Position numbers and translations under genes: made by a program | Notes under the pieces: model-generated | What the model saw: the letters and a program-made list of their open reading frames with translations, nothing else | The model's database searches: none | Told to the model about the DNA's origin: nothing | Source of the DNA: Pelagicoccus sp. SDUM812005 | GTDB taxonomy: Bacteria > Verrucomicrobiota > Verrucomicrobiia > Opitutales > Opitutaceae | Reading direction: 5' to 3' | NCBI RefSeq assembly: GCF_031127875.1 | Contig: NZ_JARXIA010000018.1 | Coordinates: 1-64,000 of the forward strand | Length of the DNA stretch: 64,000 nt | In this document: piece after piece, positions 1-9,803 of the stretch | Layout of the letters: each line of letters starts with the position of its first letter | Position numbering within the stretch: position 1 is the stretch's first letter

Positions 1-327
1 GAGGACCCCTACGAGGTGCACCTGGTGATGGACAACTACGTCACCCACAAGTCGGCGAAGGTGAACGCTTGGCTGGCCAAGCGCCCAAGCTGGCACGTCC
101 ACTTCACCCCCACCTACAGTTCCTGGCTCAACCAGGTCGAACGTTTCTTCGGAATCATAACCGAAAAGCGGATACGCCGCGAATCCTTCACCAGCCTGAA
201 GTCGCTGAGGGAAGCGATCCGGGACTTCATCGACGCCTACAACCAGAGCCCGCGCCCGTTCAAGTGGACCGCCGACGCAGACCTGATCCTAGGAAAGGTC
301 CATAAAATATGTAAGGAACTTGGCTGA
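1..327 (+). CDS. IS630-family transposase, C-terminal fragment (runs off left edge)
   Basis: The reading frame is open from base 1 to the TGA at 325-327, so only the last 108 residues are in the window. It reads as the end of a DDE-superfamily transposase of the IS630/Tc1-mariner group. The segment LVMDNYVTHKS carries the second catalytic Asp followed by N-x-x-x-H. YSSWLNQVERFFG, about 35 residues later, carries the third acidic residue (Glu) in the usual WLNxVE motif. The GTG at 16 is internal and not a true start. The far inverted repeat and target duplication cannot be seen, so I cannot tell whether the element is complete. The element ends somewhere in the 27 bases before the convergent helicase gene. 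Confidence 0.9.
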   Translation, partial: EDPYEVHLVMDNYVTHKSAKVNAWLAKRPSWHVHFTPTYSSWLNQVERFFGIITEKRIRRESFTSLKSLREAIRDFIDAYNQSPRPFKWTADADLILGKVHKICKELG

Positions 328-353
328 CACCACACTAGCGATTTGGGTTGCAG

Positions 354-3300
354 CTATTGGCTGAGGACGCGCTTGAGGTTGTCGAGGTCGAGGATGTCGG
401 AGAGGGCTTCTTCGCGCACGATTTCGTTGGCGAGGTTTTCCTTCTTAACCTGCAGGCTTTGGATCTTTTGCTCGACGGAGTCCTTGGCGATGAGGCGGTA
501 GGCGTTTACTGTATTCTTTTGGCCGATACGGTGGGTTCGGTCGATGGCCTGGGCTTCCACGGCGGGGTTCCACCAGGGGTCGTAGAGCACGACGTAGCTG
601 GCGGCGGTGAGGTTGAGGCCGGAACCGGCGGCCCGCAGGGAGAGCAGGAAGGCGGTGATGGAGTCGTCGTTTTGGAATTGGTCGACGAGCTCTTCGCGGT
701 TCTTGGTTTGGCCGGTTAGGGTGAGGTGTTTGCAGCCGATGCCGTTGAGGGCTTCCGCGATGATCTTGAGCATTTCCACGAACTGGGAGAAGATGAGGAC
801 CTTGTGCCCTTCTTCCTGCAGTTCGGAAACGAGGTCGATGAGGCCTTCCAGCTTGGCGCTTTTGACGGACTTGTATTCGGGACTGACGAGGGCGGGGTGG
901 CAGCAGATCTGTCGCAGGCGCAGGAGGGAGGCGAGGATGTTGAAGCGTTCCTTGGCGAAGGCGGACTGGCTGTCGATGCCGAGGACTTTTTGTTGGGTGA
1001 GCTTGAGCTCGGCGAGGTAGAGGTCCTTTTGCTCGCCTTCCATTTGGCAGACGAGGGATTCCTCGATGCGGTCGGGCAGGTCGGTGGCGACTTGTTTCTT
1101 GCTGCGGCGTATCATGAAATGGGATACGCGATTGGAGAGGCGGGCTGGGGTTTGCGGATCGTTCTCCTTGTAGTGCTTGGTGAAGGAGGTCTTGCTGCCG
1201 AGCAGGCCGGGCATGGCGTAGGAGAAGATGGACCAGAGGTCGGTGGCCTTGTTTTCGACGGGGGTACCGGTAAGGGCGACGCGGTGCTCGGACTTGAGCT
1301 CGCGGGCGGCTTTGGCGGTTTGGGAAGTGGGGTTTTTGATGTACTGGGCTTCGTCGAGGATGGTGACGGTCCACTTGACTTGATGGAAGAGGTCTTTGCG
1401 GATGCGCAGCTGGGAGTAGTTGGCGACGAGGATGTCGGTCCCGTCGAGCTGCCAGGTGGCGGCGTGGTGGACCTCGGGGTCGAAGATGGCGATCTTGAGG
1501 GCGCTGGAGTGGATTTCCACTTCCTTGTGCCAGACGTGCATGACGGACTTGGGGCAGACCACGAGGCAGGAGAAGGGCGGCTCGTCGGTGGGGCGGTTGA
1601 GCTTGAGCCAAGTGAGCCAGGTTAGGGTTTGCAGCGTTTTACCCAGACCCATGTCGTCGGCGAGCACGCCGCCGAAATTGTTATGGGCGAGGTAGGCGAG
1701 GAACTTGAAGCCTTCGACCTGGTAGGGGCGGAGCTCGGACTTGATGCCTTTGGGGACGGCCGCCGCGGTTTTGGCGGTGAGTTCCTTGGAGCGTTTGCGG
1801 ATGGCTTCGCGTTGTTCTTCGAAGGCGGTTTCTTCGAGTTTGGCTTCGGCGAGCTGGAGGGTGTGCAGGGAGTGGGATCCGGTGCCGGCTTCGTCGAAGT
1901 GGACGCCGAGCTGGTCGAGCAGTTGCTTGTCGGTATCGACCACTTCGGCTTCGAAGCGTTTCCAGCCTTTTCCGGGGAGGTAGGTGTATTCGCCGCGGGC
2001 TCGCATGACGAGCTGCTTTTCCTCTTCGGAGAGGTTCGTATCCACGAATTGGGGATCGAGCTTGAGGTTGAACCAGTCGGCGTTGTCGTCGGGGGAGACG
2101 GTGAGGGCGTAGCGTCCGGCGGGGCGTCCGTCGACGAGGGTGTCGAGCTCTTCGTCGGGGATGAGTTGGATGTCGTCGGGGATTTCTTGTATCCAATCGA
2201 TAAATTCGCGAGCGAACCCTTGCTCGATCGTCCGGCTCCAGACGCCTTCGTCCTCTTCTTCTTCGAGGTCGAAGGCTTCGAGGACTTCGGGCACGTAGTC
2301 GCTGGGCGGCTGTTCGAAGAGGGTACGCTCGGGGGCGTTGGCGATGGAACCTGGCTCTTCGGGGTTGGCGCAGGGCTTCCAGCCGTCGCTGCCGAGCAGG
2401 AACCAGAATTCTTGGTCGGGGGAAACTGAATACAGGCGGCAGTCGAGCCAGGTCTTCTTAGCCCACTTTTCTTCGTTCTTTCGGATCTGGCAGTAGAGGC
2501 GGGCCTGCATGGGGATGCAGACGAGGTCGTCGCCTACGGATTCGGGCAGGGGCAGCTTTTGGTTGCGCAGGAAGAGGAGGCCTTCCGGGGCTTCGATGGC
2601 GGCGGCGGGGATGGTGAAGAGTTTGTTGGGCCGCTCGTTGGGGCGCAGTAGGGGCGGGCCGTGGTAGAGGGTGTCGCTGCAGAGGTAGAGGGGCGTTTCG
2701 CCGGCGAGGTAGATGAGGGGGAAGGGAGCGGCGGTGCCGTCTTCGAGCTCGAGTTGGAGCACGTAGCAGCCGTCGTCGCCGATGCCGTTTTGGATACCGG
2801 TCCAGCGTAGGGCGGTTTCGGATACGGCGAAGGGTTGGTCGTTGGTGCCGACGATTTGCTCCTTGGTGATGGGGTGGTGGAGCAGCTTGTTGAGAAAGGC
2901 GCAGTCTTCGGGCTTGTCGAGGTCGATGCGGGCTCGCTGGGTGGACTTGTAGTATTCTTGGAAGAGGGCGCAGAGGGTGAGGCTATGGGGGGCGAAGCGT
3001 TCCAGGAAGCCGTAGTCTTTGGAGAGCCATTGGCCGAAGTCCTTGGCGGTGATGTTGAAGTAGCTGTCTTCCGCGGAGTGGCGTCCTTCCCACTTGAGGG
3101 TTTTGCCGTAGAGCTTGAGGCGGATCTCGAGGGTGGAGACGGGGGTGACGTACTTGCGTTGGGAGAGGTTGCCGAGGCGGTTGCGCCAGAGGCGGGTTTC
3201 CTTGACGCGGGCGCGTTCGATGAGGGACTGCTCGATGTGGGTGGTATCGATGAGGGAGCCGAGGAAGGCGGGAACGGGGGAGTCGAAGCGTTGGAGGAGG

Positions 3301-3566
3301 AAGGCGACGTACTGGAGGAGCTCCAGCTCGGTTTGCGGCTTTTCGACCCAGATGCCGTCGCTGATGGGTTTGCTGGGGTCGGGGACCTTGATCTTGATTT
3401 CGGGATCGAAGGGTTCGAGGTCCTTGGCGTAGAGCGCTTCGCGCCAGTCGAATTCGTCGGCGAGGTCGCTGATGACTTGCAGCTGTTGCCGTTCGCTCGT
3501 GGTGAAGGAGCGACCGAGTTTGTCTTCGAGTTCAGCTTTCCAGTTGTTTGGTTCTTCGCCAGGCAT
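354..3566 (-). CDS. SNF2/Rad54-family helicase (RapA/HepA-like Swi2/Snf2 ATPase)
   Basis: This is a 1070-residue cytosolic DNA-dependent ATPase. The C-terminal 460 residues form the SNF2 motor. ELRPYQVEGFKFL is the Q-like motif near residue 615 and ADDMGLGKT is the Walker A at about 630. ILDEAQYIKN is the DEAQ box near 738, and ALTGTPVEN is motif III. The helicase C lobe ends with AIDRTHRIGQ. The roughly 600 N-terminal residues are poorly conserved to my eye; they include an acidic stretch (FDLEEEEDEGVW), and bacterial SNF2 proteins of this length usually carry a SNF2-associated accessory region here. It probably remodels protein-DNA or transcription complexes, but the exact role cannot be read from sequence. 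The gene is transcribed towards the transposase remnant, and the ATG at 3566 is the first in frame. Confidence 0.9.
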   Translation of the reverse strand: MPGEEPNNWKAELEDKLGRSFTTSERQQLQVISDLADEFDWREALYAKDLEPFDPEIKIKVPDPSKPISDGIWVEKPQTELELLQYVAFLLQRFDSPVPAFLGSLIDTTHIEQSLIERARVKETRLWRNRLGNLSQRKYVTPVSTLEIRLKLYGKTLKWEGRHSAEDSYFNITAKDFGQWLSKDYGFLERFAPHSLTLCALFQEYYKSTQRARIDLDKPEDCAFLNKLLHHPITKEQIVGTNDQPFAVSETALRWTGIQNGIGDDGCYVLQLELEDGTAAPFPLIYLAGETPLYLCSDTLYHGPPLLRPNERPNKLFTIPAAAIEAPEGLLFLRNQKLPLPESVGDDLVCIPMQARLYCQIRKNEEKWAKKTWLDCRLYSVSPDQEFWFLLGSDGWKPCANPEEPGSIANAPERTLFEQPPSDYVPEVLEAFDLEEEEDEGVWSRTIEQGFAREFIDWIQEIPDDIQLIPDEELDTLVDGRPAGRYALTVSPDDNADWFNLKLDPQFVDTNLSEEEKQLVMRARGEYTYLPGKGWKRFEAEVVDTDKQLLDQLGVHFDEAGTGSHSLHTLQLAEAKLEETAFEEQREAIRKRSKELTAKTAAAVPKGIKSELRPYQVEGFKFLAYLAHNNFGGVLADDMGLGKTLQTLTWLTWLKLNRPTDEPPFSCLVVCPKSVMHVWHKEVEIHSSALKIAIFDPEVHHAATWQLDGTDILVANYSQLRIRKDLFHQVKWTVTILDEAQYIKNPTSQTAKAARELKSEHRVALTGTPVENKATDLWSIFSYAMPGLLGSKTSFTKHYKENDPQTPARLSNRVSHFMIRRSKKQVATDLPDRIEESLVCQMEGEQKDLYLAELKLTQQKVLGIDSQSAFAKERFNILASLLRLRQICCHPALVSPEYKSVKSAKLEGLIDLVSELQEEGHKVLIFSQFVEMLKIIAEALNGIGCKHLTLTGQTKNREELVDQFQNDDSITAFLLSLRAAGSGLNLTAASYVVLYDPWWNPAVEAQAIDRTHRIGQKNTVNAYRLIAKDSVEQKIQSLQVKKENLANEIVREEALSDILDLDNLKRVLSQ

Positions 3567-3707
3567 AGGTCTTAGGAAAAAGGGGACTCCTAAAGGTTGC
3601 CGATAATGGGCAGGAGTCGAGCCCAGCTTGCCGAAGGAGGGACGTTTTTTCGCTGACGTGGGGGAGGAAGGAGGGAATGATACGGGCTCACGATGAGGAA
3701 TTGCCGA

Positions 3708-6700
3708 ATGAGAACGTTGGTCGCGACCCTATTGCTAGGGTTGGGTACGGGGAGTTTCGCTGCCGAGGAGTCCGTTGTTACGTGGAAGGCTTTGGAAGAA
3801 CCGTCGGCCCGGAGGGGGGCGCCGCTCTTCGAGGAGGTGACTGCTGCGGATTCGGGAATTCACTTCGAGAACCGCTACGACCATCCGCAACGGTGGACGC
3901 AGCTGTGGCATCAGTATTTTTTGGGTACGTTTGGTAGCGGCTTGTCGCTGGGCGACGTGAACGGGGACGGGTTGCCGGATATTTTCGCGGTGGGGAAGGA
4001 TTCGCCGAACGCGTTGTATCTGAATCGTGGAGACTTCCGCTTCGAGGATGTTACGGAGAGGGCGGGGTTGGCTGGGAAAGCGGGGATTGGAGCGGGGAGT
4101 TCGATGCTGGATATCGATAACGATGGGGATCTGGATATTTACGTGACCTATACGGGTTTCGCGAACGAGCTTTACCTCAACGAGGGGCAGGGCGTTTTTC
4201 GGGAATGCGCGGAGGAGTGGGGGCTGGCGATTGACACCGGCTCGAACGCGCCGTCTTTCGCCGACTACGACCGGGACGGGGACTTGGACCTGTACCTGCA
4301 GTGCAACTTTCTGCAGCGGTCCGGGATCCCGGAGGGCATGCCCGACTTGTTGTTCGAGAATCGGGACGGTCGTTTCGTGGAGGTGACGGAGCGGGCGGGC
4401 ATTTCGGGAGCCGGGCAGGGGCATGCGGCGATTTGGTGGGATTATAACGAGGACGGTTGGCCTGATATCTACGTTGCCAACGATTTCGAGCCAGCGGACA
4501 AGCTGTATCGAAATAATCAGGACGGTACCTTTACGAACGTGATCGATGAGGTGATGGTGAGCGCTCCGTATTCGGCGATGGGCGCGGATATCGGGGATTT
4601 CAACAACGACGGGCACAGCGACTTTATGGTGTCTGAAATGGCGACCCGCGATCATGTGAAGCATCACAAGACGATCGGGTCCATTTCTACGAAGCTGCTG
4701 TATGCGGATACGAAAACGGTGAGCCAGTACATGAAGAACATGGTATCGCTGAAGATTGGTCCGGATCAGTTTGCGGAGGTTTCCTACCTGCTGGGCTTGG
4801 ATGCGACGGATTGGACCTGGGCCACGCGGTTCGTGGATTTCGACAACGATGGTTTGCTGGACGCGTATTTCGCGAACGGGATGGCGCGGGCCTTCCACGA
4901 TGGCGATATCGGAAAGCGTTCGACGCGGGCCAAGACGGGGTGGCAGCGCATGGCGTATTTCAAGAATAGTCCGCAGTACGACGAACAGAATTTGGCGTAT
5001 CGAAATCTTGGTGACTATCGCTTTGAGGACGTAAGCCAGGCTTGGGGTCTTGATTTGCTAGGGGTGAGCTTCGCGGCGGCTTGCGCGGACTTCGATGGGG
5101 ATGGGGATTTGGACATGGCTCTTAGCAACATGGAGAGCAACTTGACGCTTTATCGAAACAACAGCGACAAGGGGGATCGCCTCTTGGTGGAGCTGGAAGG
5201 GGTGGAGAGCAATCGCGGAGGAGTGGGAGCGGTTTTGCGTTTGTTTGTGGGTGACGAGGTGATGACGCGCGAGGTGTCGTTGACGCGTGGATACTTGTCC
5301 AATGACGAGGCGGTGGCGCATTTTGGTTTGGGCGAGGGTCGGAGGGTCGATCGTTTGGAAATCCAGTGGCCGAGCGGGGCGCGGCAGACGGTGCGGGATT
5401 TGGAGCCCGGCAGGCGGTATCGGATCCGGGAAAGCGACGAGGGAGGGCTGCTTTGGAAGGACGAGGAAACGTTGTTTGTCCGTTCGGATATCGAGGTTTC
5501 GGAGGAGTCCGTGAGCAGGGAGGATGCCTACCAGATGTTTCCGATGCAGCTCTTGATTCCTGCGGTGGAGATTCGGGATGGCCCGGAGCTGGCGGTAGGC
5601 GACGTGAATGGGGATGGTTTCGCGGATGTCGTCCTAGGGGGAGCGACGGGGCAAGGGACGCGCTTGTTTTTGAATCGCTCCGGCAAGGGCTTGCAGTGGG
5701 CGGAGCAGGACGACTTCGAGGACGACTTCGACAGCGAGGACAAGAGCTTGCGGCTTTGGGACTGCGACGGGGACGGGGATTTGGACTTGTTCGTTTCGTC
5801 TGGCGGGATCGAGCTCGAGCGGGAGGACGACTTCTACGAGGATCGGCTTTACCTCAACGATGGCACGGGGCTGTTCGAGCGAGCGAGTCGGCGGGCGTTG
5901 CGGTCTGAACCGGTGGCCTCCGGGGCGAGCGCGGTGATCGACTACGATGGGGACGGCGATCTGGATTTGCTGGTTGCTGGTGGATCGGTGAAGGGGATGT
6001 ATCCGCAGTACGAGGACAATCTCGTTTGGCGTCGCGAGGCGGACGGTTTTGTCTTGGACGAGGAAAGTTCCTTCGCGCAGGCGTTTCGACGTTCCGGTAA
6101 CACGAGCGAGTTGTTGGCGGTGGATTGGGATGGCGATGGCAGGGATGACTTGGTCCAAGCGGTGCTTTGGGACGCTCCGCTGCTTTGGCGTGCGGACGAG
6201 GGGACTTTGTCGCGGGTGGAGGACGCTTTTGAAACGGAAGGCATGCGGGGCGTTTGGCGATCGGTGGCGGCTGGAGATTTCGACGGGGACGGGCGTTTAG
6301 ACCTTGTTTTCGGTAATTATGGATTGAATACGAAGTATCGGGCGAGCGAGTCGGAGCCGGTGCGGCTATTCGCTCCGGACAATCCGTATTTGGAGAATAC
6401 CTATATCGAAGCGTACGTGCGCGAGGGGAGGGTTTTGCCGATGGAGAATCGGGAGCTGCACGATATCCAGTTTCCCGGTTTGATGGATAAGACGAGCGAG
6501 ACGATTTCCGCGTTTGCGGAGATGGAGGTGGAGGCGATCTTTACGCCGGAGCTTTTGTCCAAGTATCGGGCCTACGACATGACGGAAACGCGCAGCGTGG
6601 TTTTGATGCAAGGGGAGGCGGGGCGCTTCGGAAAGCGGGCTTTGCCGCGATGGGCCCAGAGCGGGGTGGGGATCGACCTGTTGGCTGCGGACGTGGACGC

Positions 6701-6959
6701 GGATGGGGACTTGGATTTGGTGATGGCTCACGAGATGCATCCGCCGGAGTTGTGGGCGGAGCGTTTCTTGCGCGGGCATGTGAGTCTGTTGCTCAACGAC
6801 GGCCGCGGGAGTTTCGAGGCCATGCTGCCGTGGAAGAGCGGCTTGAGCGCTTATGGCTATCCGCGCCGCTTGCAGTGGGCGGACTTGGACGGGGACGGCA
6901 AGGGGGAGCTGCTCGTTTCGATGAACGAGGGGTCCTTGCTGGTCTTCAGGCTACGCTAG
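3708..6959 (+). CDS. FG-GAP repeat / ASPIC-UnbV (CRTAC1-type) exported protein
   Basis: The product is a secreted or surface beta-propeller protein of about 1083 residues. The signal peptide reads MRTLVATLLLGLGTGSFAA. I start at 3708 rather than the in-frame ATG at 3693 because GAGG lies about nine bases upstream of 3708 and the signal peptide then begins at once. Many FG-GAP/VCBS calcium-loop repeats are visible, such as DVNGDGLPDIF, DIDNDGDLDIY, DFDGDGDLDMA and DWDGDGRDDLV. An ASPIC/UnbV module lies around residues 480-575 (NRGGVGAVLRL, then WPSGARQTVRDLEPG). A second propeller follows it. Such proteins are common in Verrucomicrobiota and Bacteroidota and are generally thought to bind ligands or act in adhesion. 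No catalytic residues are recognisable. The gene converges on the next one with only 3 bp between stop codons, leaving no room for a terminator. Confidence 0.9.
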   Translation: MRTLVATLLLGLGTGSFAAEESVVTWKALEEPSARRGAPLFEEVTAADSGIHFENRYDHPQRWTQLWHQYFLGTFGSGLSLGDVNGDGLPDIFAVGKDSPNALYLNRGDFRFEDVTERAGLAGKAGIGAGSSMLDIDNDGDLDIYVTYTGFANELYLNEGQGVFRECAEEWGLAIDTGSNAPSFADYDRDGDLDLYLQCNFLQRSGIPEGMPDLLFENRDGRFVEVTERAGISGAGQGHAAIWWDYNEDGWPDIYVANDFEPADKLYRNNQDGTFTNVIDEVMVSAPYSAMGADIGDFNNDGHSDFMVSEMATRDHVKHHKTIGSISTKLLYADTKTVSQYMKNMVSLKIGPDQFAEVSYLLGLDATDWTWATRFVDFDNDGLLDAYFANGMARAFHDGDIGKRSTRAKTGWQRMAYFKNSPQYDEQNLAYRNLGDYRFEDVSQAWGLDLLGVSFAAACADFDGDGDLDMALSNMESNLTLYRNNSDKGDRLLVELEGVESNRGGVGAVLRLFVGDEVMTREVSLTRGYLSNDEAVAHFGLGEGRRVDRLEIQWPSGARQTVRDLEPGRRYRIRESDEGGLLWKDEETLFVRSDIEVSEESVSREDAYQMFPMQLLIPAVEIRDGPELAVGDVNGDGFADVVLGGATGQGTRLFLNRSGKGLQWAEQDDFEDDFDSEDKSLRLWDCDGDGDLDLFVSSGGIELEREDDFYEDRLYLNDGTGLFERASRRALRSEPVASGASAVIDYDGDGDLDLLVAGGSVKGMYPQYEDNLVWRREADGFVLDEESSFAQAFRRSGNTSELLAVDWDGDGRDDLVQAVLWDAPLLWRADEGTLSRVEDAFETEGMRGVWRSVAAGDFDGDGRLDLVFGNYGLNTKYRASESEPVRLFAPDNPYLENTYIEAYVREGRVLPMENRELHDIQFPGLMDKTSETISAFAEMEVEAIFTPELLSKYRAYDMTETRSVVLMQGEAGRFGKRALPRWAQSGVGIDLLAADVDADGDLDLVMAHEMHPPELWAERFLRGHVSLLLNDGRGSFEAMLPWKSGLSAYGYPRRLQWADLDGDGKGELLVSMNEGSLLVFRLR

Positions 6960-6962
6960 GGC

Positions 6963-8849
6963 TTAGTCGAAGGCGATGGCCTGCAGCAGGGGGGCGATTT
7001 CGTCTACTCCGGCGGGCTTCACGAGGTGGTGGTCGAAGCCTGCGTCGATCGCTTTTTGGCGGTCGGCGTCGCGACCCCAACCGGTGAGGGCGATGAGGGT
7101 GGTTTTCTTTCCCCAGGGTTGCTGGCGGATGGCTGCGGCGGTCTCGTAGCCGTTGAGGAGCGGCATGCCGATATCCATGACGATGGCGTGGGGCAGGAAG
7201 GTTGCGGCGAGCTCGAGGGTTTCTTCGCCGTTGCCGGCGACTTGGGTTTCGATGCCCAGCAGCTTGATGCTCAGGGCCAGGAGCTTCGCGGTGGCGGGGT
7301 TGTCGTCGGCGATGAGAACGCGGCCTTGCTTAGAGAGGCTGGGCGCGGTCTTGGTTGCGGAAAGGGTGGTTTCGCTGGGGGCTTGGGGGGCGATGGGGAG
7401 CCGTACGGAGAGGGTCGTCCCCTTGCCGAGGCCGTCGCTTTGGATTTGCACTTCGCCGTCGTGCAGCTCGACCAGCTTCTTGACGAGGTGGAGTCCGACT
7501 CCGAGGCCTTGGTGCCCGTCGACCTGGGCGTTGCCGATTTGGGTGAACAGTTCGAAGATCTTCGGTTGGTCCTCGGGGGCGATGCCGATGCCGTCGTCGG
7601 CGACTTGGATGTTGGCGAAGGCGCCGTCGGTCTCGACCGAAACGGTTATTCTGCCGCGGGGCGGGGTGTACTTGGCGGCGTTGTTTAGGAGGTTGGAGAA
7701 GATTTGGGTGAGGCGGTGGGGGTCGCCGTCGAGCGGTATGCTTTGGGAGGAGGTTTCGAAGACGAACTCGTGCTGGGTGGACTGGAAGAGGGGCTGCGTC
7801 GCTACGAGGGCGCAGTTGATGGAGTGGATGAGGTTGGTACGTTCCTTTCGGAGGGTGATCTTTCCGGTGGTGATGCGGGAGACGTCGAGCAGGTCGTTGA
7901 TGAGGCGGGTGAGCTGGTTGGATTGCTGCTCGAGGGTTTGGCTGAGCTCGGCGATGAATTCGGGGTTGTGGGCCTGGGACTTGAGGAGTGTGATGCCGGA
8001 GCAGATGGGGGCGAGTGGGTTGCGCAGCTCGTGGGCGAGGGTGGCGAGGAACTGGTCCTTGCGTCGGTCGGCTTCGCGGAGTTCGGCGTTGGCTCGTTCC
8101 ACTTCCTTGAGGAGCTGGTGCTCGCGGCGGAGCATGCTGAGCTCGCTTTGCAGGACTTGGGCAACCTGGGCGGAATCGTTTTCCGGATGGCTCAGGATGC
8201 AGGTGGCGAGCTCGCTGTTGACATCGATGAGTTCGGAGATGTCGGCTTCGAATTCGAGCTCGGGGTGGGTTTGGGTCCAGTAGTGGGCGGATCGGACGAA
8301 AGTGAGGAAGGCGAGCAGGTATTCGAGGTCCGCGGGGGAGAAGTGGGCTTGGAGAGCGGCGAGGCTCTCGACTGCTTCCTGGTTTTGCAGGAAGACGTGG
8401 GTGGCGCAGGCGAAGAGGCTTTTTTCGTGGTCCGATTCGGGGAGCGGCGGCGTTTGGTTGGACCACTTCAGGTCAGCCAGCCGCTGGTAGTGCTCCTGCA
8501 TGGCTTCGCCGCGAGGGAGGGCGCGGGAGATAAGGGTGACGACTTCGTCGACGGTTTGGGTTTTGGATTCTGGGTCGCCGGAGGGGTGTCCGAGGCCGAG
8601 CAGGAAGCCGACGTGCCGAGCGATGCAGTAGCGGGCTTGGCAGAATTTCGAGACGTAGACGAAAAGCCTCTCTTTGAAGAGCGAGGGGAGGGGGTTGTCG
8701 AGGTAGCCGAGCTGGGCGAAGCCCCAGAGCCGCTCGATGATTTCCGGAGCTTTGCGGGAGAGCTGGAAGAAGTTGGGGAGCAGGCCGAAGCGGTTTTGGA
8801 TATCTTGGTGCAAGGCGCTGGGTTCCTCGTCATTCGGTTGGTTTTTCAT
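6963..8849 (-). CDS. Cytosolic hybrid histidine kinase with AhpD-like N-terminal domain
   Basis: The protein has 628 residues and no membrane segment. Residues about 10-190 look like an AhpD/carboxymuconolactone-decarboxylase helical domain. The diagnostic stretch is ERLFVYVSKFCQARYCIARH, with C70, C75 and H79; the usual CxxC pair is spaced CxxxxC here. A coiled linker (about 215-260) leads to HisKA (LATLAHELRNPLAPI, His near 270). HATPase_c follows (NNAAKYTPP, DDGIGIAPEDQ, GLGVGLHLVKKL). A C-terminal receiver closes the protein (VLIADDNPA, phosphoacceptor Asp in IVMDIGMP near 557, Lys in HLVKPAG). The architecture suggests kinase control by a redox or peroxide signal sensed by the AhpD fold, which is inference. 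No output regulator is adjacent, and the receiver may signal through the HPt encoded at 34.3 kb. Confidence 0.88.
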   Translation of the reverse strand: MKNQPNDEEPSALHQDIQNRFGLLPNFFQLSRKAPEIIERLWGFAQLGYLDNPLPSLFKERLFVYVSKFCQARYCIARHVGFLLGLGHPSGDPESKTQTVDEVVTLISRALPRGEAMQEHYQRLADLKWSNQTPPLPESDHEKSLFACATHVFLQNQEAVESLAALQAHFSPADLEYLLAFLTFVRSAHYWTQTHPELEFEADISELIDVNSELATCILSHPENDSAQVAQVLQSELSMLRREHQLLKEVERANAELREADRRKDQFLATLAHELRNPLAPICSGITLLKSQAHNPEFIAELSQTLEQQSNQLTRLINDLLDVSRITTGKITLRKERTNLIHSINCALVATQPLFQSTQHEFVFETSSQSIPLDGDPHRLTQIFSNLLNNAAKYTPPRGRITVSVETDGAFANIQVADDGIGIAPEDQPKIFELFTQIGNAQVDGHQGLGVGLHLVKKLVELHDGEVQIQSDGLGKGTTLSVRLPIAPQAPSETTLSATKTAPSLSKQGRVLIADDNPATAKLLALSIKLLGIETQVAGNGEETLELAATFLPHAIVMDIGMPLLNGYETAAAIRQQPWGKKTTLIALTGWGRDADRQKAIDAGFDHHLVKPAGVDEIAPLLQAIAFD

Positions 8850-9006
8850 GGTGTCGATCGTTCCGAATGCGGGGGCCCGTTTCGGGCTGGGGCTGGCGGG
8901 TGCCAGAGGGTGGGCGTCGGGTCGTAGCCCAAGTTGGATTGTTGAAAGGGTCGCTCTTTAATTTAAATGGGGTTGGCGTTCTGTATTCGTACCTAGGATA
9001 CGGGCG

Positions 9007-9708
9007 CTAGCGGCGTTGGTTCCACTCTTCGGAGTCGAACTGGTCCGTGAGGGCGACTTCTTCCTCGGGGCGCCAGGAGGGGGCGCTGACGTATTCGATT
9101 TCCGCGTCGAGGAGGGTGGCGAGGCCCATGGAGAAGTCGTTGTAGAACTGTTCCCAGCTGACTTTGCTGGCGAGGGGCTTCCAGATGGAGCCTTGCAGCA
9201 TGTAGCCGTTCTTGGTGCGCTTTTGGGCGGCGCCGGCGAGTTTGCTGGGAAGGTCTTTGAGGATGACGTCGTAGAGCTCGGCTTTGTTGAAGCAGACGCT
9301 AGGGGTGATCGTGTCGGGGGCGGAGAGGTTGAGCTCGCACTGCAGGTCCTGCTTTTCCATGGCGTCGATGATGCATTGGTGGACGGCGCGGTAGGAATCG
9401 ACGGGTTGGCCTTTGGCGAAGGGGTGGGTGCTGGGGATGACGAGGGTGTAGGTCCAGTCGTTGGTATGGTCGACGAGGCCGCCGCCGGTGGGGCGTCGCA
9501 CGATCTCGGCGCTGAGGTCGGGCACCTCGGAGGTGATGTAGGAGTAGTGTTGGCTGAGGCCGAAGGTGTAGGCGGTGCGGTTCCACTCGTAGTGGCGGAG
9601 GCGGATGGCGTCTTTGGGCTCGTAGCGCTGCAGCAGGAGGGCGTCGAAGGCCATGTGCTGTGCGGCTGATCCAGTGATGTCGGGGATGAGGTGGAGAGAG
9701 TGCGCCAT
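9007..9708 (-). CDS. Lipoate-protein ligase A / biotin-lipoate ligase family protein
   Basis: This 233-residue cytosolic protein has the BPL/LplA fold. MAFDALLL near the N-terminus is the conserved substrate-pocket helix start. RRPTGGGLVDH (near residue 70) is the family RRxTGGGxVxH motif, with the glycine loop and His. VCFNKAELYDV and KRTKNGYMLQGSIW match the usual region around the lipoyl-AMP-contacting lysine, although here the pattern is AAQKRTKNGYMLQG. LplA activates lipoate with ATP and attaches it to E2 or GcvH lysines. The protein lacks the ~90-residue C-terminal LplA domain, so it could instead be an octanoyl- or lipoyl-transferase of the LipM/LipL type. It is last in a leftward cluster that begins with oleD. 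Confidence 0.8.
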   Translation of the reverse strand: MAHSLHLIPDITGSAAQHMAFDALLLQRYEPKDAIRLRHYEWNRTAYTFGLSQHYSYITSEVPDLSAEIVRRPTGGGLVDHTNDWTYTLVIPSTHPFAKGQPVDSYRAVHQCIIDAMEKQDLQCELNLSAPDTITPSVCFNKAELYDVILKDLPSKLAGAAQKRTKNGYMLQGSIWKPLASKVSWEQFYNDFSMGLATLLDAEIEYVSAPSWRPEEEVALTDQFDSEEWNQRR

Positions 9709-9803
9709 GTGTCGGTTGCTACAGTTAGAGAAAGGGCGTCGAGGTCAATTGAAGAGTGACGGGGGCGGTGGTCGGAGGGAGGCCTTGGTTTTGGGGCGCT
9801 GGC

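Noticed and set aside
3735-4898. 387-codon minus-strand frame opposite the FG-GAP gene
   Set aside because: The Asp/Gly repeats on the plus strand generate an open antisense frame; no domain or start signals are present.
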